In this document: piece after piece, positions 8,381 through 16,637 of the stretch
Layout of the letters: every line of letters begins with the position of its first letter
Position numbering within the stretch: the stretch's first letter is position 1
NCBI RefSeq assembly: GCF_004345645.1
Contig: NZ_SLWS01000014.1
Coordinates: 186,001-250,000, forward strand
DNA: 64,000 nucleotides
Source of the DNA: Actinocrispum wychmicini
GTDB taxonomy: Bacteria; Actinomycetota; Actinomycetes; Mycobacteriales; Pseudonocardiaceae
Direction of reading: 5' to 3'
Made by a program: the position numbers and the translations under genes
The notes under the pieces: model-generated
Seen by the model: only the letters and a program-made list of their open reading frames with translations
Told to the model about the DNA's origin: nothing
The model's database searches: none

Positions 8381-9280
8381 TCAAAGGTGCGCACCGCTGG
8401 GGTTTACGTGAACAGTGGCCGAACGGACGCGCGGAAGTGCGTGGTGCAGGCAATGCTCGGCGCGGTGTGCGATCTCGTGTGCGTCCTGCAGGGACATCGA
8501 TCCGCCGACTGTGAGCTCCACCTCGGCGTGCAGGTCGTGGCCGATCCACCGCATCCGGATCCGGTCGATGCCCTCCACGCCGTCGGTCGCTCGCAGGGCG
8601 ATCCCGGCCTGGTCGACGACTGCCGGGTCGACGGCGTCCATCAAGCGCGCCAACACTTGCCGGGCCGCGGAGTACGTGACGACCGCGATCATCGCGGCGA
8701 TCGCCAGCCCCACGACGGGGTCCATCCACGTCAACCCGAACGCGGACCCGAACACCGACAGCAGCACCGCGAGGGACGTCAACGCGTCAGTGCGCGCGTG
8801 CATGCCGTCGGCCACCAACACCGCAGACCCGATCCGGCGGCCGGTACGGATGCGCACTCGGGCCGCGATCTCGTTGCCCAGGAAACCCACGATCGCCGCG
8901 CCTGCCACTGCGGGCAGGTCCCGCAATGACGCAGGCGACGACAGCCGTTGCACGGACTCGACGGCGGCCGCGATCGCCGACGCCCCGATTACGAGCACGA
9001 CGACGATGCCCGCGATGTCCTCCGCGCGGCCGTATCCGTATGTGAACCGTGTGCTCGCGTGTCGACGCCCTAGGAGGAACGCGATGCCAACCGGTACAGC
9101 AGTCAACGCGTCGGCGACGTTGTGCAGAGTGTCCGACAGCAGCGCGACCGAACCGCTCAACACCACGACGACCGCTTGGAGCAATGCCGTCGCTGCGAGG
9201 ACCGCGAGCGAAATCCATAGCGCCCGCATGCCTTCACGGCTGGTGTCATGGTGATGCCCATGACCGTGTCCGTGTCCCAT
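8381..9280 (-). CDS. cation diffusion facilitator (Zn/Co/Cd efflux)
   Basis: The 299-residue protein starts with a His-rich metal-binding end (HGHGHGHHHD) and has about six membrane helices. The CDF metal site is visible as LLSDTLHNVADAL in helix 2 and DGMHARTDALTS in helix 5. A C-terminal cytoplasmic ferredoxin-like domain follows (AEVELTVGGSMSLQDAHEIAHRAE, ending VHVNPSG). It should export Zn2+ or a similar ion by proton antiport. No metalloregulator gene adjoins it, but a dyad lies just upstream of the start. Confidence 0.93.
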   Translation of the reverse strand: MGHGHGHGHHHDTSREGMRALWISLAVLAATALLQAVVVVLSGSVALLSDTLHNVADALTAVPVGIAFLLGRRHASTRFTYGYGRAEDIAGIVVVLVIGASAIAAAVESVQRLSSPASLRDLPAVAGAAIVGFLGNEIAARVRIRTGRRIGSAVLVADGMHARTDALTSLAVLLSVFGSAFGLTWMDPVVGLAIAAMIAVVTYSAARQVLARLMDAVDPAVVDQAGIALRATDGVEGIDRIRMRWIGHDLHAEVELTVGGSMSLQDAHEIAHRAEHCLHHALPRVRSATVHVNPSGAHL

Positions 9281-9293
9281 GGCAGCACGGTAT

Positions 9294-9309
9294 ATGCCCG
9301 ATCAGGCAT
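9294..9309. promoter_or_regulatory. candidate operator dyad upstream of the cation efflux gene
   Basis: ATGCCCGATCAGGCAT is a near-perfect palindrome (ATGCC-N6-GGCAT) 13 bases upstream of the efflux start codon, in a locally AT-rich gap (9281-9468). It could bind an ArsR- or TetR-type metal sensor encoded elsewhere. Confidence 0.4.
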
Positions 9310-9468
9310 GCGACAACGGCGCAATAGCACACTTGTGGCAACAAAGCCCCAATTTTTGCCCCATAAATATCGGTTGAGCATTGAACAGAACCGTCCGTGC
9401 TCGCGTTATCTCCCCATATGCAGTGCTGAAACAAGCGCCCCGGAGCCGCCTCCCCGAAAGGAGACGCA

Positions 9469-10191
9469 TTGGTCACGAGCATGGACTATCTGGTGATCGG
9501 AGCGGGGTCGGCCGGGATGCGACTGGGGCACTTCCTGAGCCAGGCCGGCCACGACTGTCTTGTCGTCGACGCGGTCGCGGAAGTGCGCAAGGACAAGCTT
9601 TTCCGCGCGGTCGACCCGAACGGCGAGGTGATCATGGCCCCGACGGTGATCGCCGCGTCGCCGTTGGACATTCCCGGGCTGGACCTGGCGACCGACGGCA
9701 GGTCGCCGGCGCGGACCAGCGAACGGGAGTCCACCAACGTGCCGGGCGTGTACTTCGCCGGCACCCTCACGCAGGTCCGCGCGTTGCACAGGATCCTGGA
9801 GCGCAAGTACCACGGCGTCGACTGGCCGAACACGTGTCATCAGGCGGATCCGACCGTCCTGACCGAGGTGGTGCTGGGCCGCGGTTCATTCCTGCGGCGC
9901 CAGTTCGCCGACGTGATCGTCCCCGCCGGCCGGCTGGCCAGCTACTACGAGGAGATCCCCGTCGACTACCTGCACGACCACGCGCTGGCCGACGACTACT
10001 TCACGATCACACCGAACCGCGAACCAGCCTCGCCGCGCACTGTCATCCGGCACTTCTTCCGCGCCACGCTCCTTGCCGACCACAATGCCGTCGAGAACGA
10101 CCTGACAAGCGACGCAGTCCGTCGCAGACGGTTGACCGAGTTCTTCGCGGAGCGCCTGCTGCAGACCATCCTGACGGCGGCAACACGCTGA
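9469..10191 (+). CDS. shortened FAD-dependent oxidoreductase (FOXRED2-like), probably decaying
   Basis: The 240-residue protein opens with a Rossmann FAD motif (YLVIGAGSAGMRLGHFLSQAG, ending VVDA) and resumes with TNVPGVYFAGTLTQ and ALHRILERKYHGVDWP, which in FOXRED2-like flavoproteins lie several hundred residues apart. The NAD(P)-binding middle appears missing, and a further short stretch seems lost between FAGTLTQVR and ALHRIL. Frame is preserved throughout. The TTG start has AAAGGAG five bases upstream; ATG 9481 is the alternative. The stop overlaps the oxidase start by one base. I read it as an in-frame deletion derivative, perhaps non-functional. Confidence 0.6.
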   Translation: MVTSMDYLVIGAGSAGMRLGHFLSQAGHDCLVVDAVAEVRKDKLFRAVDPNGEVIMAPTVIAASPLDIPGLDLATDGRSPARTSERESTNVPGVYFAGTLTQVRALHRILERKYHGVDWPNTCHQADPTVLTEVVLGRGSFLRRQFADVIVPAGRLASYYEEIPVDYLHDHALADDYFTITPNREPASPRTVIRHFFRATLLADHNAVENDLTSDAVRRRRLTEFFAERLLQTILTAATR

Positions 10192-11246
10192 TGCCGTTGT
10201 CGATCAGGGAGTTCGAGGCGCTGGCCCGCGACCGGCTGCCGGCGGACGTGTACGACTTCGTCGCGGGCGGCGCCGAGGACGAGGTGACCTTGCGGGCGAA
10301 CGAGTCCGCGTTCGGCCGTCTGCGCCTGTTGCCCCGCGTGCTGCGCGGGCCGGCCACCCGTGAGCTGGGCGTGTCGTTGCTGGGCATGGACGCGACCATG
10401 CCGGTGCTGATCGCGCCGACCGCGTTCCACCGCCTCGCCCACCCGGAGGGCGAGAAGTTGACCGCGCGGGCGGCGGCCGCGGCGGGCGCGATCATGATCG
10501 TCAGCATGGGGTCCACGGTCGCGATCGAGGACATCGCCGACGCCGGCGGCCAAAGCCTCGCGCTGTGGTTCCAGCTGTACGTCCAACCCGACTGGGCGGT
10601 GACCGAAGCTCTTGTGCGGCGCGCGGAACGCGCGGGCTGCCGGGCGTTGGTGGTGACGGTCGACCTGACGGTGTTCGGCCGGCGCGAACGTGACCACCGC
10701 AACGGGTTCCATGACCTGCCTGAGGGCCTGCACTGCGAGAACCTCCGCGGCATCGCGGGCGAACGCGGTGTCCGGCAGATCGAGTCCACCCCGGAGTTGA
10801 GCTGGGAGCACATCGACCGGCTGCGCGCCACGACCGCGCTGCCGATCGTCCTCAAAGGACTGATGCATCCGCTGGACGCGGTGATGGCGGTGGGCCACGG
10901 CGTCAGCGGCGTCATCGTGTCGAACCACGGCGGCCGCCAGCTGGACACGGCCATGGCCACCATCGACGCGTTGCCGGACGTGGCCGAAGCGGTGAACGGC
11001 CGGATCCCGGTCCTGCTCGACGGCGGTGTCCGGCGCGGCACGGACGTTGTGAAGGCCCTCGCGCTCGGAGCGTCCGCGGTGGCCGTCGGCCGGCCGGTGA
11101 TCTGGGGCCTCGCCGTGGCCGGTGCGGCCGGCGTGACGCAGGTCCTTGAGCTCCTGCGCGACGAGACCGACCGGGCGCTCGGGCTGTGCGGGTGCGCCTG
11201 CCTGCACGAGGTCACCCGCGATCTCGTCCAGGCGGCGCCCTGTTAG
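10191..11246 (+). CDS. FMN-dependent alpha-hydroxy-acid oxidase (4-hydroxymandelate oxidase-like)
   Basis: This 351-residue TIM-barrel flavoenzyme of the lactate/glycolate/mandelate oxidase family carries ADVYDFVAGGAEDE with the active-site Tyr, LPIVLKGL with the FMN/substrate Lys, and the signature SNHGGRQLD with the catalytic His and Arg. It oxidizes an alpha-hydroxy acid to the keto acid, producing H2O2 if a true oxidase. The overall pattern, including the PLSIREFEALARDRLPADV start, resembles HmO enzymes of hydroxyphenylglycine biosynthesis, but no other gene of that pathway is nearby. Substrate is therefore uncertain. Translationally coupled (TGATG) to the preceding flavoprotein. Confidence 0.88.
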   Translation: MPLSIREFEALARDRLPADVYDFVAGGAEDEVTLRANESAFGRLRLLPRVLRGPATRELGVSLLGMDATMPVLIAPTAFHRLAHPEGEKLTARAAAAAGAIMIVSMGSTVAIEDIADAGGQSLALWFQLYVQPDWAVTEALVRRAERAGCRALVVTVDLTVFGRRERDHRNGFHDLPEGLHCENLRGIAGERGVRQIESTPELSWEHIDRLRATTALPIVLKGLMHPLDAVMAVGHGVSGVIVSNHGGRQLDTAMATIDALPDVAEAVNGRIPVLLDGGVRRGTDVVKALALGASAVAVGRPVIWGLAVAGAAGVTQVLELLRDETDRALGLCGCACLHEVTRDLVQAAPC

Positions 11247-11331
11247 ACCCGGTCAGCCGTGTTCACCTGCCCTCGCGACCCGGCTGACCAGCATGGGCTG
11301 CGCGACCGCTGGGAGGACGTGTCGCGCAGCC

Positions 11332-11769
11332 TCAAAGCAGCCGGCGGATCTCCGTCGCGTGGTCCGGAAACCGGTCGGCCAGGGTGTCGTCCGCGAACGT
11401 CACGCCGTCTTCGGCGTACGGCGGCGCCATGACCGTGCCCAGCAGGCTCCATTCACCGAGCGTCTCGGTCGCCTGCCAGGTGCCGGCGGGGACGATGACC
11501 TGTGGCCGTTCGCCCGCGGCCAGATCCATGCCGAGGACGGGTCGTTCGACGGTCCCGTCCGGGTGCAGCAGGAACATCCGGGCCGGCGCGCCCGCGTGGT
11601 GCACGAACAGTTCCAGGTGCGTGAGCCGGTGCAACGCCGAGAACTGCGGCGCGACGAGCATGTAGTAGATCGAGGACGCGTGCTCGTCCTGGAGGTGCTC
11701 GGCGAACAGGCCGCCTTCGACCGGGAGCGGCTTGAGTCCGAGCGCCTCGATGATCTCCTGGGGCCCCAT
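11332..11769 (-). CDS. cupin domain protein (DUF985 family)
   Basis: The 145-residue protein has the DUF985 cupin pattern: EGGLFAEHL, SSIYYMLVAPQFSALHRLTHLELFVHHAGAP, and QVIVPAGTWQATETLGEWSLLGTVMAPPY. The double-stranded beta-helix residues for a metal or sugar ligand (His, Glu, His) are visible in LHRLTHLELFVHH. Members are small enzymes or binding proteins of uncertain function. The start is ATG 11769; the frame stays open upstream into ruvC antisense sequence but without similarity. It is divergent from ruvC, and the SOS box between them might affect both. Confidence 0.78.
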   Translation of the reverse strand: MGPQEIIEALGLKPLPVEGGLFAEHLQDEHASSIYYMLVAPQFSALHRLTHLELFVHHAGAPARMFLLHPDGTVERPVLGMDLAAGERPQVIVPAGTWQATETLGEWSLLGTVMAPPYAEDGVTFADDTLADRFPDHATEIRRLL

Positions 11770-11824
11770 GCCGCCATCTTCCCGCGTGTCCTGCGCGGCC
11801 GGCCAACGGCGACCCGTTACGCTC

Positions 11825-11840
11825 TCGAACGAATGTTCCA
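11825..11840. promoter_or_regulatory. SOS (LexA) box upstream of ruvC
   Basis: TCGAACGAATGTTCCA matches the actinobacterial/mycobacterial LexA operator TCGAAC-N4-GTTCGA at 11 of 12 defined positions. It ends 14 bases before the ruvC start codon, a repressing position. A -10-like TACGCT lies just upstream at 11818-11823. Confidence 0.85.
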
Positions 11841-11854
11841 CAAGGGGTGATGGT

Positions 11855-12430
11855 GTGCGCGTGCTCGGTGTCGACCCGGGCCTGACCAGGTGCGGTGTGG
11901 CCGTGGTCGACGGCGGGACCGGCCGGAAGGTCACCTGCGTCGCCGTGGACACGGTGCGGACGCCGGTCGACGCGGATCTGGCCAGCCGTCTCCTCGCTGT
12001 CTCCGACTTCGTCGAAAGCTGGCTGGACCTGCACAAACCCGATGTGGTCGCGGTCGAGCGGGTGTTCAGTCAGTACAACGTGCAGACCGCGATGGGCACG
12101 GCACAGGCCGGCGGGGTGGTGGCGGTCGCGGCGGCCAGGCGCGGCCTGAAGGTCGAGTTCCACACCCCCAGCGAGGTCAAAGCGGCCGTGACGGGATCCG
12201 GACGGGCGGACAAGGCGCAGGTGACCGCGATGGTCATGCGCCTGCTGAGCCTCCAGGAACGTCCCGGCACCGCGGACGCCGCTGACGCGCTCGCCTTGGC
12301 CATCTGCCACATTTGGCGCGCGCCGATGCGAGCCCGTCTCGCCGAAGCGGAACAACGCGCCGCAGAGTTGGCGCGGGTGCACAAGGCGCGCCTGGCACAG
12401 GCACGCAAAGCAGGAGGGGCCAGCCGATGA
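11855..12430 (+). CDS. ruvC: crossover junction endodeoxyribonuclease RuvC
   Basis: This is the Holliday-junction resolvase that nicks four-way junctions positioned by RuvAB. The 191-residue RNase-H-like fold starts MRVLGVDPGLTRCG with D7. E68 is in VAVERVF, and the C-terminal acidic site is in TADAADALALAICH. The GTG at 11855 has AAGGGG 7 bases upstream; the longer open frame from 11732 has no family similarity and would run through the SOS box. It is the first gene of the ruvC-ruvA-ruvB operon, induced by DNA damage if the LexA box is functional. Confidence 0.97.
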   Translation: MRVLGVDPGLTRCGVAVVDGGTGRKVTCVAVDTVRTPVDADLASRLLAVSDFVESWLDLHKPDVVAVERVFSQYNVQTAMGTAQAGGVVAVAAARRGLKVEFHTPSEVKAAVTGSGRADKAQVTAMVMRLLSLQERPGTADAADALALAICHIWRAPMRARLAEAEQRAAELARVHKARLAQARKAGGASR

Positions 12431-12458
12431 CAGGGCGTCGGGCAGGAGGTATCACGCG

Positions 12459-13055
12459 GTGATCTCGTCGGTACGCGGACCGGTGTTGTCCGTGGGGCTC
12501 GACCACGTCGTGATCGAGGTCGGTGGGATCGGGTTCGCGGTCCAGGCCGCGCCGTCCACGCTGGCCATGCTCCGGCGTGGGGAGGAGGCGCGGCTGGCGA
12601 CCGCCCTGATCGTCCGCGAGGACTCGCTCACCCTCTTCGGCTTCGCCGACGTGGACGCCCGCGACCTGTTCTGGCTGCTGCTGACCGTGTCCGGGATCGG
12701 CCCCCGGCTGGCGCTGGCCATGCTCGCCGTGCTGGAACCGGACAAGCTGCGGGCCGCGCTGGCCGAGGGCAACATCAGCATGCTCACCCAGGTCCCCGGG
12801 ATCGGCAAGAAAGGCGCGGAGCGGCTGATCATCGAGCTGCGGGACAAGGTCGGCAGCCTGCCCAGTGGCGAGCCGGCCGTGGCCGCGCCGTCGGCGAGCG
12901 TGGTGCGGGCGTCCGTGGTGGAGGCGTTGGTGGGGCTCGGGTTCGCGCAACGCGCCGCGGAACAGGCCGTGGACGGTGTGCTCGCGGATAACTCGGCGGG
13001 GGACACCGCGGTGGTGCTGCGCAAGTCGTTGGCCGTGCTGGGCCGCAAGCGGTGA
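12459..13055 (+). CDS. ruvA: Holliday junction branch migration protein RuvA
   Basis: RuvA forms the tetramer that holds Holliday junctions flat and loads RuvB. The 198 residues show the N-terminal OB fold (SVRGPVLSVGLDHVVIEVGGIGF), two helix-hairpin-helix motifs (LLLTVSGIGPRLALAML and LTQVPGIGKKGAERLIIEL), a flexible linker, and a C-terminal RuvB-contact domain (VVEALVGLGFAQRAAEQAV). The GTG start is supported by AGGAGG 9 bases upstream. It lies 28 bases after ruvC and 4 bases before ruvB. Confidence 0.97.
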   Translation: MISSVRGPVLSVGLDHVVIEVGGIGFAVQAAPSTLAMLRRGEEARLATALIVREDSLTLFGFADVDARDLFWLLLTVSGIGPRLALAMLAVLEPDKLRAALAEGNISMLTQVPGIGKKGAERLIIELRDKVGSLPSGEPAVAAPSASVVRASVVEALVGLGFAQRAAEQAVDGVLADNSAGDTAVVLRKSLAVLGRKR

Positions 13056-13059
13056 CGCT

Positions 13060-14139
13060 GTGAACGACGGCGACATGGACACGGACATGGACACCGAGAT
13101 GGACGCGGACACGACCCTCTCGCCACTGGCCGTGCCGGAGGAACGGGACGTCGAATCGAGCCTGCGACCCAAGCGGCTGAGCGAGTTCGTCGGCCAGGCG
13201 CGGGTCCGTGAACAGCTGCAACTGGTGCTCGAAGGCGCGATGCGGCGCGGCTCGCCGCCCGACCACGTCCTGCTGTCCGGCCCGCCCGGCCTGGGCAAGA
13301 CCAGCCTCTCGATGATCATCGCGGCCGAGTTGGGCAGCGCCATCCGGATCACGTCCGGGCCGGCCCTGGAACGTGCTGGCGACCTGGCCGCGATGCTGTC
13401 CAACCTGCTTGAGGGCGACGTGCTGTTCATCGACGAGATCCACCGGATCGCCCGGCCGGCCGAGGAGATGCTGTACCTGGCCATGGAGGACTTCCGGGTG
13501 GACGTGGTGGTCGGCAAGGGGCCCGGGGCGACCAGCATCCCGCTGGACATCGCGCCGTTCACCCTGGTCGGCGCCACCACCCGGTCCGGCATGTTGACCG
13601 GACCGTTGCGGGATCGTTTCGGTTTCACCGCGCACATGGAGTTCTACGAACCGCACGAACTGGAGCAGGTGCTCACCCGGTCGGCCGTCATCCTCGGTGT
13701 GGACCTCAGGCCGGACGGCGCGGCCGAGATCGCCAGCCGGTCCCGCGGCACGCCACGGATCGCCAACCGCCTGCTGCGGCGGGTCCGGGACTATGCCGAA
13801 GTGCGCGCGAACGGCGCTGTGACGAGGGAAGTCGCCCACTCCGCACTCGCGGTCTACGACGTCGACGAACTCGGGCTGGACCGCCTTGACCGGGCCGTAC
13901 TGGGCGCGTTGGTGCGGTCGTTCGGCGGCGGGCCGGTCGGTATTTCGACTTTGGCCGTGGCCGTGGGCGAAGAGTCGACTACCGTGGAGGAGGTGTGCGA
14001 GCCGTACCTGGTACGGGCTGGCATGCTGGCAAGGACGCCTCGTGGCCGGGTCGCGACCGCGGCCGCGTGGCAACACCTCGGGTTGCGAGCCCCGGGCGAC
14101 GCGCCAGGTCAGGCCACGCCTACCCTGTTCGGCGAGTGA
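13060..14139 (+). CDS. ruvB: Holliday junction branch migration helicase RuvB
   Basis: This AAA+ motor drives branch migration. Walker A is at 74-81 (GPPGLGKT) and Walker B at 125-128 (DEIH). Sensor and arginine-finger segments are present (GATTRSGMLTGPLRDRFG), followed by a winged-helix C-terminus (RTPRGRVATAAAWQHLG). The GTG at 13060 gives 359 residues with an unusual acidic, repetitive start (DMDTDMDTEMDAD); ATG 13075 is an equally plausible start. The repeat is local and not part of the fold. Confidence 0.97.
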   Translation: MNDGDMDTDMDTEMDADTTLSPLAVPEERDVESSLRPKRLSEFVGQARVREQLQLVLEGAMRRGSPPDHVLLSGPPGLGKTSLSMIIAAELGSAIRITSGPALERAGDLAAMLSNLLEGDVLFIDEIHRIARPAEEMLYLAMEDFRVDVVVGKGPGATSIPLDIAPFTLVGATTRSGMLTGPLRDRFGFTAHMEFYEPHELEQVLTRSAVILGVDLRPDGAAEIASRSRGTPRIANRLLRRVRDYAEVRANGAVTREVAHSALAVYDVDELGLDRLDRAVLGALVRSFGGGPVGISTLAVAVGEESTTVEEVCEPYLVRAGMLARTPRGRVATAAAWQHLGLRAPGDAPGQATPTLFGE

Positions 14140-14254
14140 TCGTGCGCACAGAGTGGCTGGCTCCCCCGCGCGTGGAGCTGGCACACTCGGCGGCAGGGCA
14201 ACAGAACAATTCGGGCATTTCCACTCCAACGGGATGTCCGCCGAACGGAGAGAA

Positions 14255-14662
14255 ATGAACCTGAGTCAACTGCTTCCGTTTCTGCTGATCGCGGTGCTCA
14301 TCGTCCCCATGGTGCTGATGAGCCGCAAGCAGAAAAGGGCGGCGCAGCAGCAGCAGCAACTGCAGAACTCGATCGGCGTCGGTGACCGTGTGATGACCAC
14401 GTCCGGCCTGTACGCCACCGTCGCGAACACCGACGACGACGCGACGGTCGACCTGGAGATCGCCGACGGTGTCGTGACCACGTGGCTGCGCGCCGCCGTC
14501 CGCGAGAAGGTTGGCCCGGAGGAGGAGTACGTCGACGAGGCCGAGGTCATCGACGAGGTCGAGGAGCCGGGCGAGCTGGTCGACGAGCCGGAGACCGAGC
14601 ACGTGGACGAGCCGGAGAAGGTCAACGCCAAGGCGGCGGTCGAGACCCCGAAAAAGCGATAA
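14255..14662 (+). CDS. yajC: preprotein translocase subunit YajC
   Basis: This single-span partner of SecDF has an N-terminal membrane helix (LLPFLLIAVLIVPMVLMS) followed by RKQKRAAQQQQQLQNSIGVGDRVMTTSGLYATV and VTTWLRAAVREKV, the YajC signature. The last 50 residues are strongly acidic (EEEYVDEAEVIDEVEEPGE), an extension common in actinobacteria. 135 residues; ATG 14255 preceded by CGGAGAG. It heads the yajC-secD-secF module, though a strong hairpin separates it from secD. Confidence 0.95.
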   Translation: MNLSQLLPFLLIAVLIVPMVLMSRKQKRAAQQQQQLQNSIGVGDRVMTTSGLYATVANTDDDATVDLEIADGVVTTWLRAAVREKVGPEEEYVDEAEVIDEVEEPGELVDEPETEHVDEPEKVNAKAAVETPKKR

Positions 14663-14703
14663 CTGGTAAGTAGCAGACACAGATACCACACCAGGTGCGC
14701 GGT

Positions 14704-14747
14704 ACGCTGCGCCCTCACCCAATAGTGATCGGGTGCGGGCGCAGCGT
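14704..14747 (+). other. strong hairpin between yajC and secD
   Basis: The arms at 14704-14720 and 14731-14747 pair over 16 of 17 positions (one T/C mismatch) around a 10-base loop. The hairpin ends 47 bases before the secD GTG. There is no U-tract, so it may be an attenuator, an RNA-stability or processing element, or a factor-dependent terminator. Confidence 0.6.
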
Positions 14748-14794
14748 CATGACCACGACCGCGCCAGTGACTACGGACAGAGAGACGGACCGAC

Positions 14795-16636
14795 GTGGCA
14801 CCATCGGCAGGGCAATTCCGCCCCGTTCGTTATCTCGCCTTCTTCATCGGGATCATCGCGGTTCTCTACGGGCTGGTGTTCGGCACCGGGGATCACAAGC
14901 CGATTCCCAAGCTCGGCATCGACCTGAAGGGCGGCACCCGCGTCGTGCTGACCGCGCGGACGCTGAACGGCGGCCCCGCCCCGCAGGAGTCGCTGAACCA
15001 GGCGAGGCAGCTCATCGAGACCCGCGTCAACGGCCAGGGCATCAGCGGTGCCGAGGTTGTGCTTGACGGCAACAACATCGTCATCACGGTCCCCGGTGAG
15101 GGCGGCGACAAGGCCAAGGAACTCGGCCAGACGGCGCTGCTGGGCTTCCGCAAGGTGCTCGACCAGCAGCCGAACCAGCCCGCACCGCCGGCCACCAACC
15201 CGTCCCAACCGCCCGCCAGCGGCTCCCAGCAGCCGTCCGGCTCGCAACAGCCGTCGGGTGCCCAGCAACCGTCCGGGTCGCAGCAGCAGTCCTCGCCGCC
15301 CCCGTCCAGTCCGCCCCCGTCCAGCGGCGCGCCGCAGGGCGCCGTGGCACCGCACGTGGCGCAGCAGCCGTCCACCGGCGCGAGCAGCCCGCCGCCCAGT
15401 TCGAACCCACCCAGTTCGAACCCGCCGCCGTCCAACAACTCCGGCACCAGCTCGGGTACCGGCACGGGCGCGGTCAGCCCAGAGGTCGCCGCGCAGATCA
15501 AGCAGGCCAGGGACATCCGGCAGAACCCGGCGCTGGCGACCGCCGACGACGGCGGCAACGCCCAGGCCCCGGACCAGGCCGCGATCCAGGCCGCGTACGC
15601 GACCACGACCTGCCAGGGCAAGGACCCGCTGATCGGCAACGACGACGTGAACCTGCCGCTGGTCACCTGCGACCAGAAGGGCCAGGTCAAGTACCTGCTG
15701 GGCAAGCAGTTCCTCAAGGGCCAGGACATCACCGACGCCAACGCCTCGCCGAACACCCAGGGCGCCGGCTACCAGGTGAACATGAACTTCAACGGTGAGG
15801 GCTCGGACATCTGGGCCAAGTTCACCGCCGCCAACGTCGGCAAGCAGGCCGCGTTCGTGCTCGACACGGCCGTGGTCTCGGCGCCGACCATCCAGGGCGC
15901 GATCCCCGGCGGCAACACCCAGATCACCGGTCAGTTCAACCAGAAGACCGCGACCGACCTGGCGAACGTGCTGAAGTTCGGCTCGCTGCCGCTGTCGTTC
16001 GACTCGTCCGACGCGGAGACCGTGTCCGCCACGCTCGGCCTGACGTCGCTGCGGGCCGGCCTGATCGCCGGCGCGATCGGCCTCGGCCTGGTGTTCATCT
16101 ACTGCCTGTTCTACTACCGGCTGCTCGGCGTGCTCACCATGCTGTCGCTGTTCCTGTCGTTCGGCCTGGTGTACTCGATCCTGGTGCTGTTCGGCCGGGC
16201 CCTGGGCTACAGCCTGGACCTGTCCGGTGTCGCCGGCCTGATCGTCGCGATCGGTTTCACCGCGGACTCGTTCGTGGTGTTCTTCGAACGTCTGAAAGAC
16301 GAGATGCGCGAGGGCCGAACATTCAGGTCGGCCGTGCCCCGCGCGTGGGTCCGAGGCCGACGAACGATCCTGTCCGCCGACGCGGTGCTGTTCCTGTCCG
16401 CCGCCGTGCTATACCTGCTGGCGTCCGGCCAGGTCAAGGGCTTCGCGTTCACCCTGGGCATGTCGACCGTGCTCGACCTGGTCATCGTGTTCCTGGTGAC
16501 GCATCCGCTGGTGGCGCTCGTGTCCACGTCCAAGGCCCTGTCCAAACCGGGCCTGGTCGGGCTGGGCGCGGCCCACCGAGAGAGTGTTTCCCGTGCGGCC
16601 GCGAGCCGTACCGGTCCCGCAGTGAAGGAGGCCTGA
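14795..16636 (+). CDS. secD: protein translocase subunit SecD
   Basis: This RND-like Sec accessory protein uses the proton-motive force to help pull secreted proteins across the membrane. It has one N-terminal span (residues 11-30), the conserved LGIDLKGGTRVVL, a large external P1 domain, and five C-terminal spans with the SecD motif GFTADSFVVFFERLKDE. Residues 124-228 form a Pro/Ser/Gln/Gly-rich low-complexity linker inserted in the external domain, making the protein 613 residues. Such linkers occur in other actinobacterial SecDs. The start is GTG 14795; secF begins 1 base after the stop. Confidence 0.96.
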   Translation: MAPSAGQFRPVRYLAFFIGIIAVLYGLVFGTGDHKPIPKLGIDLKGGTRVVLTARTLNGGPAPQESLNQARQLIETRVNGQGISGAEVVLDGNNIVITVPGEGGDKAKELGQTALLGFRKVLDQQPNQPAPPATNPSQPPASGSQQPSGSQQPSGAQQPSGSQQQSSPPPSSPPPSSGAPQGAVAPHVAQQPSTGASSPPPSSNPPSSNPPPSNNSGTSSGTGTGAVSPEVAAQIKQARDIRQNPALATADDGGNAQAPDQAAIQAAYATTTCQGKDPLIGNDDVNLPLVTCDQKGQVKYLLGKQFLKGQDITDANASPNTQGAGYQVNMNFNGEGSDIWAKFTAANVGKQAAFVLDTAVVSAPTIQGAIPGGNTQITGQFNQKTATDLANVLKFGSLPLSFDSSDAETVSATLGLTSLRAGLIAGAIGLGLVFIYCLFYYRLLGVLTMLSLFLSFGLVYSILVLFGRALGYSLDLSGVAGLIVAIGFTADSFVVFFERLKDEMREGRTFRSAVPRAWVRGRRTILSADAVLFLSAAVLYLLASGQVKGFAFTLGMSTVLDLVIVFLVTHPLVALVSTSKALSKPGLVGLGAAHRESVSRAAASRTGPAVKEA

Positions 16637-16637
16637 C

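Noticed and set aside
9381..10190. N-terminal 270 codons of a long frame leading into the hydroxy-acid oxidase
   Set aside because: This is an out-of-frame reading of the flavoprotein gene; the oxidase family begins at ATG 10191.
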